Counted from the stretch's first letter, positions 43,501-50,868 are shown. The stretch is DNA of 64,000 nucleotides from Hydrogenispora ethanolica (GCF_004340685.1 NZ_SLUN01000001.1:62001-126000); one strand, 5' to 3'. Notes: a model not told the origin generated them from the sequence alone. Numbers and translations are program-made.

Positions 43501-44899
43501 TGTCGGTGAGCCGGTAGAGCCGGTGGATCAGCCAGTAGCAGGCCCAGGCCGGGTTGTCGGCGTCGCGCGTTTCATAGCAGCCGCCCGCCGCGCCCCTGGG
43601 ATTCCAGACCCAAACCTGATCGCGCGTCTGTTCCCAGGTGACCGTCGGCAGCCCGCCGGAGAGCTGGTCGGTGGCCAGCGCCTTGATGGCCAGCAGGATC
43701 TTGCCCGGCCGGACGAAATCATCATAGATGATCTGGGCCAGGTTCGACCACTGGATGACCAATTCGGAATTGGGTTTCGCCAGGCATTTCACGCGCACGT
43801 CATACTGGCCGGGATTCAGATGGTCGATGGAGATGGTGCTTTTGAAGGGCATCCGGGTGCTTCGCGAGAAGGACCACTCCTTAGTGTTCCAGGCGCTTCC
43901 CTCGGGCGCGTCGTGCAGGCGGTATTGGATCTCCGCCCGGAACTGGCCGGACTTCACCTCGCCGTCATCCATCCGGTACAGTCCGGTCGGAAAGTCGAGC
44001 GCGATCTCCAGGCCCTGTACGTTGTCGCCGGTGGTGGTGGCCGTCGCGTACTCGGCTGAAAGGGCGAAACTCAGCGGCTGCTCCACATAGGCATCGGCGA
44101 AGCCCGGAATGACGCTCTGATGATTCAGTCCGGCCCGTTTGTAAACCTTCACGCCGCTGTAGTTCTCCAGCGGATTGCCGTTGATCTGGATCGCGGCGAT
44201 GCCTGGGACATGATCGACCGCATCGTCGGGATCATCCGGGTTGGACTCGCCGTCGCCATCGTATTGGCACGGTCCTTCGCCGCCGCAGAACAGGAGGTTC
44301 AGATACTGCTTGTCGTCCTCCACCGAGACATGGGACTGCAAGAGCTGCCCGCCGGTGCGGACTCTGCCGAAAGTGATCTGGACCGGATTGCCCTGGCCGA
44401 TCTGATTCTGTACTCCGTTCCAGCCGTAAGTGAGGCTCTCTTGCTTCATATCCAGCTTGGCGGGGGGGAACCAATGAGACATGGCGATGCCGCCCACTAG
44501 ATTCGTCGCCATAGCAGCTGCGTAACTCCATGGATTGGACCACGAAACTCCTATACCCCGCCAAAGACCTGATTCAACTAAATTTCCAACACCCATCGAC
44601 AGCATCATCAAGCCAATGGAGGCCACCATTGACAGGATATTCTTTGATTTCGAGCTCCCTTTGGCCACCCGGGGCATGGCCACGATGAAGTCGCCCGGAC
44701 CGGGCGTGGTCCGGCCATATTCGTCATCCGCCAGGATCCGGCCGTTGTGAACGATGTCGATCTCGGCCGGCTCCGCCGGATAGCTCCCCCGCAGATAGTC
44801 GAAGACCGGCTGGCCGGGGACGAAAGAGAGCTCACGGACCACCCGGTCCCGTTCGATATCGAAAGGATTCTTAATGATTACCAGTGTAAGCTGATTCAA
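37580..44899 (-). CDS. Giant tail-tip protein: lambda I-J fusion with FN3 repeats and adhesin module
   Basis: A 2439-residue protein, the largest gene here. Residues 1-90 resemble the beta-grasp start of lambda gpI (FDYLRGSYPAEPAEIDIVHNGRIL, PGDFIVAMPR), and 95-140 are hydrophobic and glycine-rich. Residues 150-890 match the J-type tail hub. About ten fibronectin type III-like repeats of roughly 92 residues follow (about 898-1830), each with a D-x-DL-x-YE-x-R-x-G motif. Residues 1850-2290 hold two lectin-like jelly-roll modules (a carbohydrate-binding type and a LamG type) and are AT-richer, as if inserted. The start is a TTG with GAGGTG upstream. It forms the tail tip and reaches for the target cell. 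Confidence 0.88.
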   Translation of the reverse strand: MNQLTLVIIKNPFDIERDRVVRELSFVPGQPVFDYLRGSYPAEPAEIDIVHNGRILADDEYGRTTPGPGDFIVAMPRVAKGSSKSKNILSMVASIGLMMLSMGVGNLVESGLWRGIGVSWSNPWSYAAAMATNLVGGIAMSHWFPPAKLDMKQESLTYGWNGVQNQIGQGNPVQITFGRVRTGGQLLQSHVSVEDDKQYLNLLFCGGEGPCQYDGDGESNPDDPDDAVDHVPGIAAIQINGNPLENYSGVKVYKRAGLNHQSVIPGFADAYVEQPLSFALSAEYATATTTGDNVQGLEIALDFPTGLYRMDDGEVKSGQFRAEIQYRLHDAPEGSAWNTKEWSFSRSTRMPFKSTISIDHLNPGQYDVRVKCLAKPNSELVIQWSNLAQIIYDDFVRPGKILLAIKALATDQLSGGLPTVTWEQTRDQVWVWNPRGAAGGCYETRDADNPAWACYWLIHRLYRLTDSRTGVRHDVVRGVPADRIDYDAFAEWARCCDGVRLDDPAGTPDPKRRLRVNLVLDTAQNLWEALRLIAPLGRGNVFLKGTRYSCVCDQPGQPVVQLFNMANIGLNSFNEQFADTKDRANAIEVTFFNKGKDYQRDTITVYAADYNTAATVQNPTQVTLRGCVTLEQAYRHGRYLLRTNRYNTRTCSWSAEADSIACTIGDVVAVQHDVPLWGAGGRIVAAEAGGVTLDRPVRLDEGQSYALKVRLADDTLVDKALVNTCPGGESFIETAALQVITPFDAVPAAGDLYSFGAVQKVAKPFKILSITKDHVNQRRKISALEYNEAVYDESGDEPPALNYSAGKEALSGLIASHHMDGTGAVWLDIAWTPSRGMYYGAQVEIDGRKVQKIEAPQAAFSWQVGVPGQYAIRVAALDQFGNPCGAATLTYTATAKPAPADVSEVRLSENTFLLRDGTALSDIRVSFRPSGEIVREFRVYYALDGSAVWNFAGATPEPAYTIKAIPNTQTVTVKVCAVDRLGNESAGTVSEAFRLTGKSDPPGDVAGLTAVQDDYNRARVILTWPALDPVLHPDLRGYEVRVGASWSAGTKIGGLTTDLTSSYTVPASGNYAFWVKGVDNSGNSSVNAAGKSLYVEAKPNAPTAGTVLQDANDRSNLLISWSAVSDKDLAAYEVRLGNSWDSGAAVGVTKETGLQYRIGASGVYNFMICSRNTAGFRSTVLNLAFNAGVEPSNVTGFVVEQSDTDRRILKCRWTGIADKDLAYYEIRKGALWNSAAVVATKIGNPYYDDVATAEETATFLIKAVNKAGFASNDPAAQIVSVTLTPNQPGGGSVLSDYDNRLKLKVSWEKVPDLDIDYYELKYENTVIARTSETSYPFAVGSGGVHHFAARSRNKAGFYSSALNLAITIQAEPAAVTGFTIQQSPLDRRILQFAWNPVADSDLSHYEIRKGANWDSAAVFATGLKTTALEKMVTAEETANFLIKAITSGGVGSANAAAKSLAIALKPSKPGPGTIAPSPANHAQLVLTWQPVADTDLVNYEIRRGGAWESATLIGTTRESSYTYSVTASGSYTFLICAKNVGGLYSNPLSLATVANIEPSDVAGFAAEQWGNDRSKVRLTWNAIPDLDLDYYEIREGANWDLGTVVATRLTGLVCDASIAAERLYRFWIAAVNKAGKTSLNPAPVEGRFDLNPSPPQGLTVAADPNDRSNLQIAWTGITDLDLQDYSLKVGLDWDSGAEIARTKELKTAWKPPASGTYKFMLRARNNAGFESDEIAAVFEARIEPADVTGFVAYQNGTVVAMSWDKSLESDVVAYEIREGATFDNGAALVVTGLSETSYSVAVDTETSKRYHIKAINRAGYYSREAASAGVTIANLPPKNVMFDYNEIELQDGSHENTEFGESQFNYANFGGRFMDYPNIKFAEVGGQTVLKLKKIPITFSRNSMAYLTDGTAVGIDQPRFETVDGKAGIFVEEGTTNLITSGAVDASGLAPMNYSGSSITRTIVQDNFFGTVINVSRVVNATSNGDFRISITTAASVKGRAFTGSIWLRSNTGSNQNLALWFAQAADTELTVSYITVTPTWQRFTINHPSFTQDGMQLRFYVAGFKEISACYAQIEEKPYATSFTINTRNSEDLSVPMDGMSPSKGTIEITANINARFHSATNPRWSMILSTGKIPGGTSLEVNQISFRRSPNSTRWSCVVSNSAGTTYSIPFANVIPDGIHRFKFCWDETGGKAYLDNVLVGTCDASYLPNQFESVLYVGRWIQGGLQINSYISDLRLSNIARTDAPDLTKPLPVDEYTVAKYDFTSSLDAFYKSGTYLCARKDMGSVITANIVTQFVSTVLLRSGVSAKLQYRVSRDGTLWTEWQDFAPVLTTFRYAEFRVLLNASDTARTPEVNILREIIDVPDVDRYGAAVIPAGGTDVAYGRKYWEAPVVNPAAIGPGLRAELISVGKEQFRVRVLNAAGADVGGTINWLARGF

Positions 44900-44933
44900 G
44901 CCATCACCTCTTTCAAGAAAGGATCATTTCAAG

Positions 44934-45368
44934 TCATTTCCTCGGTCCCGCTTGCCCCGCCGTCTCTTTGAACTCCTCCCCCGGCACATAATAGCCGACG
45001 ATCGCCTGTTTCCAATAGAGGTGATCGGTCCGTTCGATGCAGGAGAAGGCTTTTTCCCGGGCGTGGATGAAGCGGCCCGCACCCAGGTAGACGCCGACGT
45101 GATTGCCGACGGCGGAGTTGAAGCGCATGAAGATCAGGGACGGAACCGGCGGCTCGCCGGCGGTGATCTCCTTCCAGCGCCGTTTCTCCCGCTGGTAGGT
45201 GCGGAAGATGGCCGCGCTGTCGTAGGCCCCGATCCGGTAGTCTGGCAGCTCCACCCCGAAGCGGCGGAAGACCTCCAGAGCCAGCCCCCAGCAGTCGTAT
45301 GCCTCCGGCCCCCGGCCGCCGTCGGCGAAAGCCTTGCCGACCAGATCAGCTACTGGGGACGGGTTCAT
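44934..45368 (-). CDS. Tail assembly protein K-like, NlpC/P60 peptidase
   Basis: A 144-residue NlpC/P60 domain. The catalytic cysteine lies in EAYDCWGLALEVFRRFG and the histidine in GNHVGVYLGAGRFIHA. Lambda gpK has the same fold, and the gene sits in the K position between L and I-J. It may cleave peptidoglycan during tail passage or assist assembly of the tip. Its start overlaps the L-like gene by 23 bases and lacks a strong ribosome site, so translation is probably coupled. Confidence 0.85.
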   Translation of the reverse strand: MNPSPVADLVGKAFADGGRGPEAYDCWGLALEVFRRFGVELPDYRIGAYDSAAIFRTYQREKRRWKEITAGEPPVPSLIFMRFNSAVGNHVGVYLGAGRFIHAREKAFSCIERTDHLYWKQAIVGYYVPGEEFKETAGQAGPRK

Positions 45369-46011
45369 TGGAACGGTAAAAGCCGCCCGGATTCAGTGTC
45401 GGTTCGCCGCCAAAACGGGCCGCGTTCTGGCGGGCGCGGCAGCCGTCCAGGGTGTGGGGGCAGTCGGGGTACACCTCCTTGACGGCTTGGCTGACGCCGC
45501 ACTCCGGGTCCTCCGGCCCGTAGGAGAACGGGCAGAAATCCGCCAGATAACGGCGGGCCGGCACCCTTTGGATGGTGGTGAAGTCCGGTCCCAGGGTGAA
45601 GACGACCCAGTTGGCGTCGGCCCTGGTCTGCTGCACCGCGAAGCTCTCCCGGATCAGCGGCCCGTCGGCCGCGTCCAGATGGGCGGCGTGCACCACGTAC
45701 AGGGTGACCTGGGTCCCGGTGGCGCCGTTGGTATCCTCCAGATACTGCGAGATGGTGCGGTCGATGTTGCAAACTTTCAGATCGACCCGGGACAGCTCCT
45801 TGCCGTCCTCGGTGATCTCATCCAGTTGAAAGGGAAAGGCCGTCCAGGTGTCGCCGGACCCGGCCGGCCATTCGATATCCTCGTTATTGTGAACCACCCG
45901 GATCGGTTCCAGGTCCGGAATGTCGATCCGGAGCAGCACCAGAAACGGGCTGTCGCTGGCGAGCCGGTTCTTCTCCAGGATCGCCGCGGCGGGAAGTCTC
46001 TGCATATCCAT
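45346..46011 (-). CDS. Minor tail protein L-like with C-terminal cysteine cluster
   Basis: A 221-residue protein matching lambda gpL. The N-terminal half is beta-rich (FLVLLRIDIPDLEPIRVV, FPFQLDEITEDGKEL). The C-terminal part has CPFSYGPEDPECG, then YPDCPHTLDGCRARQNAARFGG, the cysteine pattern that holds an iron-sulfur cluster in lambda gpL. It joins the tail tube to the tip. It lies 32 bases after the HTH gene. Confidence 0.82.
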   Translation of the reverse strand: MDMQRLPAAAILEKNRLASDSPFLVLLRIDIPDLEPIRVVHNNEDIEWPAGSGDTWTAFPFQLDEITEDGKELSRVDLKVCNIDRTISQYLEDTNGATGTQVTLYVVHAAHLDAADGPLIRESFAVQQTRADANWVVFTLGPDFTTIQRVPARRYLADFCPFSYGPEDPECGVSQAVKEVYPDCPHTLDGCRARQNAARFGGEPTLNPGGFYRSNEPVPSS

Positions 46012-46043
46012 GCCTCCTTTATCATGCTATGGAAGAACGTCCG

Positions 46044-46328
46044 TCACTTGCAACGGGAGCGGCGCCGGAGCCGGACCGGGGGCTTCCCGGGGGTGCGCCG
46101 CAATAGATATTCCCGTTCGTTCCGGCGGTACTCGCGGTATTCGGCCTCGAACTCCGCAGCCTCCAGCCCCTTGGCTGCGAGAAAGCACCTCACCCCGGCG
46201 GGCAGCCGCTTGGAGAAGCCCCGCTTCAGATAATACAGGCTGGAATAGCTGATGTCGGCGGCCAGGCAGAATTGGCCGTTGTTATAGCCATACCGTTGCA
46301 TCAATTCCACCACGGGATTTTGGTTCAT
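46044..46328 (-). CDS. Small HTH protein inserted in the tail operon
   Basis: A 94-residue basic protein. NGQFCLAADISYSSLYYLKRG fits a Cro/XRE-like helix-turn-helix, and the C-terminus is very arginine-rich. The start at 46328 has a GGAGACG site. Its place between holin and L-like gene, in the tail operon, suggests a local regulator. Whether it acts on the cluster promoter is unknown. Confidence 0.6.
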   Translation of the reverse strand: MNQNPVVELMQRYGYNNGQFCLAADISYSSLYYLKRGFSKRLPAGVRCFLAAKGLEAAEFEAEYREYRRNEREYLLRRTPGKPPVRLRRRSRCK

Positions 46329-46398
46329 GACAGTTCGTCTCCTTTTCGTTTTTTCACCCGGATCCGGGTGCATCATGAAAATGCACCTTTTTTGGGTT

Positions 46399-46890
46399 TC
46401 AGCCGCGCCAGGGCCCGTCATTCGCGGCGTCGCCGCCGGAATCGTTCAGCCGGCCCTGGATCGTCTTCATGATCTGGTCCAGCAACGGCGCGGGCCAATT
46501 CTTCAAGACGCAGATCTTCTGGAGATTCTCCAGAATTGAGTAGCTCTCGGTCAAAATGATGAAGCTCTCGATGACGGTGCGGATCACCGCGGTCAGCTCG
46601 GTCTGGCTGCAGAAGTTGCCCAGGATCAATAGGAATAAGTAGATACCCAGCTTCACCAGGCCGTGATAGAGGCGGCGGCTGTCCGGCCGGACCGCCGGAT
46701 TGGCCCGGGCATGGTAAAACCCGGTGCCGAAATCCGCCAGCCACAACAGGATCACCGTGCCATAGACCGGCCGGAAGACCGGCCCGAAGAGCAGCTTCAG
46801 CAGCCACAAGCCGACCCCGGCCACGATCTTGGCCAGCGGAAACTCGGCCAGCCGTTGCAGGACATGAATCAGCCATGCTTTATCGTCCAT
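46399..46890 (-). CDS. Phage holin (holin_4_1/toxin-secretion type)
   Basis: A 163-residue protein with three membrane segments, among them YGTVILLWLADFGTGFYHA and KLGIYLFLLILGNF. The conserved end ESFIILTESYSILENLQKI-VLKNWPAP matches the ILEN/lGvPiP motif of this holin family. It makes membrane lesions that let the amidase reach the wall. The ATG at 46890 has AAAGGAG eight bases upstream. It sits behind a terminator, which would delay or lower its expression. Confidence 0.85.
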   Translation of the reverse strand: MDDKAWLIHVLQRLAEFPLAKIVAGVGLWLLKLLFGPVFRPVYGTVILLWLADFGTGFYHARANPAVRPDSRRLYHGLVKLGIYLFLLILGNFCSQTELTAVIRTVIESFIILTESYSILENLQKICVLKNWPAPLLDQIMKTIQGRLNDSGGDAANDGPWRG

Positions 46891-46918
46891 ACGGTTCACT
46901 CCTTTTACAAAAAAGCCA

Positions 46919-46950
46919 TGTTAAAAGCCGGTCCCGTGGGGGTACCGGCT
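46919..46950 (-). terminator. Terminator between M-like and holin genes
   Basis: AGCCGGT and ACCGGCT form the stem around a 10-base loop (46926-46950), followed on the minus strand by TTTT. It lies inside an otherwise continuous tail operon, 40 bases before the holin start, so read-through or antitermination should set holin levels. Confidence 0.6.
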
Positions 46951-47058
46951 ATGTGGGTGTCGTTTGCCGAATCATAAGGTCGAAACTTTGTTGTCAGGCC
47001 TTTCCTCCTCTCCTCCTTGGCAGGGAAAGAATTGGAGGTTAGGTCGCTTAACGCTTCC

Positions 47059-47406
47059 TCACGCCTCCCGCAAGGTCACTTCCCCGGACCACAGTCCGGG
47101 CGCGATGTTCTTGAAGGGCTGCTTCTCGGCGAAGCGCACCGTGTAAGTGATCCCGGTGACCGGATGGGTCCAGTCGAAGACCATGCTCTTGCCCCTAGCG
47201 GTGTCCCGCCAGAAGGTCATCAGTTGTTGATAGTCGGCCTCGCGCAGCGCGGTCCAGGAGAGAGTCCACTTGCCCCGCGAGCGGGTGAAGCGCGGCCGGC
47301 TGATCTCGCTGCCGTCCTCGAAGCTGCTGGCGATCCCGACATCCTCCCACTCCTCGGTCAACGGATAGACCGGCGCGGCGATGGCCGGAAATACGATCTC
47401 ACTCAT
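47059..47406 (-). CDS. Minor tail protein M-like
   Basis: A 115-residue protein in the M position of a lambda-type tail operon. It has a central FTRSRGKWTLSWTALREADYQQLMTFW stretch and a VFDWTHPVTGITYTVRF strand pair, like phage minor tail proteins that bridge tape measure and tip. GGGGAGGT lies before the ATG. It starts directly after the tape measure stop. Confidence 0.78.
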   Translation of the reverse strand: MSEIVFPAIAAPVYPLTEEWEDVGIASSFEDGSEISRPRFTRSRGKWTLSWTALREADYQQLMTFWRDTARGKSMVFDWTHPVTGITYTVRFAEKQPFKNIAPGLWSGEVTLREA

Positions 47407-47412
47407 TTTGCT

Positions 47413-49059
47413 CTACCTCCCCGCGTATACGACGTCGCGCACCCCGCCGACATTGCGGGCCAGGGCGTCCAGCCAGACGTCGACCACATAGCGCTGGCCG
47501 TCGAAGTGCGATTCCTGCTTGGCCGTCACCTGCTGGCCGCTGTTGTTGATGACGTTCACCGTCACCTGCGGCGCGGCTTGCTTGCCCGAACCCAGCTGGT
47601 GATTGGGAATGATCGTCCCGCTGGTATTGGGGACGAACACCTCCGGTCCCCGCTCGCCAACGATATAGGTACTTCCCCCGGTAACCGAGCCGCCCTCGGC
47701 TTTGAAGAATATGCCGGTTAAGTTATTCACAAGCATGTTTAGCATATTATTCGCGAACGATTGAACAACGTTATTGGCGAGACTCTTCAGATAATCACCG
47801 AAACTTTTCATTTTACCGTTTAAAACATCTTGGAATATAGCATCAACGGTAGTGCTGGCGGCCGTCTGAACCCCTCTCTGCCAGGCATCTCCGATGCCAG
47901 TAATCGGCATTGGCTTTGAGGTCGTCAACTCGGATTTATCTGATTTGTCGGATTTATCTCCGGTCTGACCCGGATCCGTGGTCTCGCCCGTTTTTTCGCC
48001 ACCATTCTTCCCATCACCGTTCTTCGCGCCCGGTTGGTCGGCCGCGGGTGTTTGGTCTTTGGCGGGAGTGCTTCCGCCCTCCGTCGCTTTTTTGGGATCG
48101 GTCGTCACCGGGGTTGTCGTGGATGTTTTCTCGGCGATGGGAAGCTTGTCGATGGCCTCTTTAATCTTCTTTTTGAAGTCCTTCCAAAGATCGTCCAGGT
48201 GTAATTCCTTTCCGGTAAGAATATTCGTAATAATACTGCTGGCAAAGGCCTTGAAATTATCCTCGACGATCTGGTCGATCCGCTCCGACAGCGTTTTCTG
48301 CTCCGTAGCGCCGGTTCCGGCCTCCGGCGTATTCCCGGCGCTTGACTGCGCCTTCACCGGCGTCTGAGGTGTAGGGGCCGGGGTCGGAGTGGGAGTCGGC
48401 GTTGTCTTCTCGCCGCCGGCGCCAAGTTTATCGATGGCTTCCCTAATTTTTTTCTTCAGGTCCTGCCAAAGGTCGCCGAATTTGAGCTCTTTTCCGGTAA
48501 GAATATTCTTGAAAATGTTTGAAGTGAAGTTCTTGAAATTCTCCTGGATGATTTTTAAAATCTGATCCGTTAGGGCTTGTTTTTCCTTAGCCGGATCGGT
48601 TTTCTCCGGTTCCGTCTTGGTCCCTTCGGGTTGAGTCGTAAGCTTCGGCGACTCCTTCTTCTTCTCCGGCTGGGGCTCTTCCTTTTTCTTGTCGGCGATG
48701 GGGATCTTATTGATCGCATCCCTGATCTTGTTCTTCAGATCCTGCCAAATTTCATCCAGGGATTTACCGCTGAGAATATTCTTCAACAGATCTTTGGTAG
48801 AACGTTTCAGGTTATCCTGAATGATTTTCATGATCTGATCGGTCAGCGTTTCTCCGGCCGTTTCACCAGCGCCGCCTTCCTTGGCCGGCGTTGTGCCGCC
48901 GGAACCCGATGTGGTTTTGCTTTTGCTCACCAATTCCTGGACCGACGTTGATACTTTGTTCAAGGTTTCACTGATCTGCTGGAGCGTCTTACTAGAAGCT
49001 TCCGACAGATCGGCCAATGCCTTTAGCTGTGTACTTATGGTTTGATCCATTTCACTCAA
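47413..49059 (-). CDS. Tail tape measure protein with repeated modules
   Basis: A 548-residue protein in the lambda H position. Three copies of a helical module of about 60 residues are visible: a helix (TDQILKIIQENFKNFTSNIFKN), ILTGKEL or ILSGKSL, and WQDLKKKIREAIDKL. A fourth, diverged copy lies before the C-terminus. The copies are joined by Pro/Thr/Lys-rich linkers including a TPTPTPTPAP run. The C-terminal YIVGERGPEVFVPNTSG is a hallmark of tape measures. I prefer the TTG at 49059, with GGAGGGG nine bases upstream; an ATG at 49050 is possible. It is short for a tape measure, so a short tail is expected. Confidence 0.85.
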   Translation of the reverse strand: MSEMDQTISTQLKALADLSEASSKTLQQISETLNKVSTSVQELVSKSKTTSGSGGTTPAKEGGAGETAGETLTDQIMKIIQDNLKRSTKDLLKNILSGKSLDEIWQDLKNKIRDAINKIPIADKKKEEPQPEKKKESPKLTTQPEGTKTEPEKTDPAKEKQALTDQILKIIQENFKNFTSNIFKNILTGKELKFGDLWQDLKKKIREAIDKLGAGGEKTTPTPTPTPAPTPQTPVKAQSSAGNTPEAGTGATEQKTLSERIDQIVEDNFKAFASSIITNILTGKELHLDDLWKDFKKKIKEAIDKLPIAEKTSTTTPVTTDPKKATEGGSTPAKDQTPAADQPGAKNGDGKNGGEKTGETTDPGQTGDKSDKSDKSELTTSKPMPITGIGDAWQRGVQTAASTTVDAIFQDVLNGKMKSFGDYLKSLANNVVQSFANNMLNMLVNNLTGIFFKAEGGSVTGGSTYIVGERGPEVFVPNTSGTIIPNHQLGSGKQAAPQVTVNVINNSGQQVTAKQESHFDGQRYVVDVWLDALARNVGGVRDVVYAGR

Positions 49060-49064
49060 AACGA

Positions 49065-49394
49065 TCACCCCTCCTTCCTCAATCTCTCCATCTCTCCCAT
49101 CTCCAAGCGGCGCAGCTTTCCGAAGACCGCCGGCGTGACCTCGATCCCGTGGATCGCGGCGATCTGCAGCACCGCCGGGTAATCCAGGCCGACCGGAGCG
49201 CCCAGGCCAATCCGCCACTGGGTATTGGCGAGCAGCCAGAGTTTCCAGGCCGGCCCGTTCTCGGGCAGGAGCTCCGGGCAGCGGTCCTCGCAGGACTGGC
49301 AGTCATGCCGGACGCCGGTCCGGTCCTGGGTCTCGTGGCAGAGGGCGCAATAGCGGTTGCGCCCCTCCGCCCACCAGGACCAGACCGTCAGGAG
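49065..49394 (-). CDS. GT-like extension of the tail assembly chaperone (reached by -1 frameshift)
   Basis: A 109-codon open frame without its own start or ribosome site. It continues the chaperone gene after a -1 shift at 49394-49400. It holds two zinc-like pairs (CALC and CQSCEDRC) and a helical end with LEMGEMERLRK. This is the T part of lambda G/GT-type chaperones, made as a minor fusion that recruits tape measure and tube subunits. It ends six bases before the tape measure start. Confidence 0.75.
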   Translation of the reverse strand, partial: LLTVWSWWAEGRNRYCALCHETQDRTGVRHDCQSCEDRCPELLPENGPAWKLWLLANTQWRIGLGAPVGLDYPAVLQIAAIHGIEVTPAVFGKLRRLEMGEMERLRKEG

Positions 49395-49645
49395 TTTTTT
49401 GCCGCGGCCTCGCTCACGCTGTAGGTCAGCTGATAGGTGCGGGTCGCCAGCTCCAGACAGCTCGAGTACGGGGTATTGCCGAAATCGAAGTCCCGGTACA
49501 CATGGTCGAGCATCCAGTCGACCATCTCCGCGTTCACCTTCATGGTGAGATCGTCGGCGCGGAAGGCGGGATCGAGCCCGGCCTCGCGCAGCGCCTTGAT
49601 CTCGGCCCGGGTCAGCGCCCGGGCTTTCGGCATCGTTGGATTCAT
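49388..49645 (-). CDS. Tail assembly chaperone G-like
   Basis: An 85-residue helical protein in the lambda G position. It has ALTRAEIKALREAG and MVDWMLDHVYRDFDF and ends EAAAKNS. AAGGAGGAA precedes the ATG. The normal product stops at 49388; a minor product continues into the GT-like frame. Confidence 0.78.
   Translation of the reverse strand: MNPTMPKARALTRAEIKALREAGLDPAFRADDLTMKVNAEMVDWMLDHVYRDFDFGNTPYSSCLELATRTYQLTYSVSEAAAKNS
49394..49400 (-). promoter_or_regulatory. Programmed -1 frameshift site
   Basis: The heptamer A-AAA-AAC lies in the chaperone reading frame (codons GCA AAA AAC), four codons from the stop. It is the canonical X-XXY-YYZ slippery sequence. Slipping back one base reads AAA then CTC CTG ACG and continues for 109 codons. 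Confidence 0.8.
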
Positions 49646-49832
49646 AGCAGATTCCTCCTTGGTTGATTTGAATGATATGCCTATCTCCTAACCCTCGGCC
49701 CTTTGCGGCTGATGTCCGTCCTTGGGCGCCGCAAGCTTAAACCTTCCTGGCTCTGGCTTCCCGGATCGGGAAACCACCGGGCTCCGGGGCTCAAAAGCCT
49801 TTGGGCTTCGTAGGATATCGGTTGCTCGCCCA

Positions 49833-49869
49833 GGTCCGGGCCTGAGCCACGCTGGTTCAAGCCCGGTCC
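49833..49869 (-). terminator. Intercistronic hairpin after the tail tube gene
   Basis: GGACCGGGCTTGA and TCAGGCCCGGACC form a 13-base stem with one mismatch and one wobble. It lies in the 275-base gap after the tail tube gene, which otherwise shows no gene. It probably protects the tube message or lowers downstream expression, since the tube is needed in many copies. Confidence 0.5.
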
Positions 49870-49920
49870 ATGGATGGAGTACCCGGGGGAGAGCCGAGAG
49901 AGAGGATAGATCGTTCCGCC

Positions 49921-50868
49921 TTACGCGTAGGTCGTCTGGCCGTTCTTCAGGGTCACCACCAGCGCGCCGCCTTGGGCGTTGTTGCCGTAGAAGGCGCGGT
50001 AGGGCAGCTCCACCAGGATCCCTTTGGAGCCTTCGATGCCGGGGGCGTTCCGTTCGTAGACGATCTCCGGCAGCAGGAATTCCAGGCTATGGGCGCCGTT
50101 GGTCAGCTTGAGCGAGAGCGAGGATTCGGTCCCGGCCAGCGCCTTGTCGAGTAATGCCTTGTTCTCGAAGAAAGCCTTGATCTCGCCGGAGATCTTCATC
50201 TGGCCTTCGGGGAGACTGGTCCGGTAGCCGCCGCCGCCCAGGGTGTAGCCCTCGGGTAACAGGCCGAACTCCACATTCAGGGTGGCGTTGGTCACCGTGG
50301 CGATGCTGGCGCCGCCTTCCTGGATCGAGGCTTGGTAATTATTGAAGCGGGCCAGGTTGATCGCGGTCGGGCTGGCCACGAAGCTGGCGGTGGCGACAGT
50401 CTCTTTGGCGCCGAGAATGTCGATGTTGGCGACCAATTCGGCGTCGCCGCCCAGGTTGAGGGCGAACTTGTTGACCTTGCAGCCGTTAAAGAGCTCGTAG
50501 ACCCCGATATCGGGGAAGCCTTGCTCCAGCACCAGCGACGGCTGGCTGTCCCCGGCCTTGAAAACGTGGCTGTAGGGGTCGGCGCTGCCGGTGGTGACCG
50601 GCGCGCCGAACATCGCCTTCAGCCAATAACCGATGCCGACTTCGTCCACCGGCGCCACCACGGTCCCGGAGACATCGATATTGCCCCGGACCGGTTCGGC
50701 CGGATCACGCCGGCCGCTGACGGTGGCCGAATCGACCAGATTCTGTTTGGACTTGACCTGGGCCGAGTTGACCGGGAGTTTGAATCCGGTGGGCGAAGCC
50801 GGGGTCTGCCCGTAGCCGGACTCGAAACCCGCCACCAATTGCGCTTTGAAACCTCTTGCTTGTGCCAT
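49921..50868 (-). CDS. Major tail tube protein
   Basis: A 315-residue protein of the phage tail tube type (lambda V position). It opens with KAQLVAGFESGYGQTPASPTGFKLP, then ATVSGRRDPAEPVRGNIDVSGTVVAPVDEVGIGYWLKAMFG, as in siphophage tube proteins. The C-terminal half is beta-rich with FNNYQASIQEGG. AAGGAGG precedes the ATG. Its sequence has no sheath partner nearby, so the tail is non-contractile. Confidence 0.85.
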   Translation of the reverse strand: MAQARGFKAQLVAGFESGYGQTPASPTGFKLPVNSAQVKSKQNLVDSATVSGRRDPAEPVRGNIDVSGTVVAPVDEVGIGYWLKAMFGAPVTTGSADPYSHVFKAGDSQPSLVLEQGFPDIGVYELFNGCKVNKFALNLGGDAELVANIDILGAKETVATASFVASPTAINLARFNNYQASIQEGGASIATVTNATLNVEFGLLPEGYTLGGGGYRTSLPEGQMKISGEIKAFFENKALLDKALAGTESSLSLKLTNGAHSLEFLLPEIVYERNAPGIEGSKGILVELPYRAFYGNNAQGGALVVTLKNGQTTYA

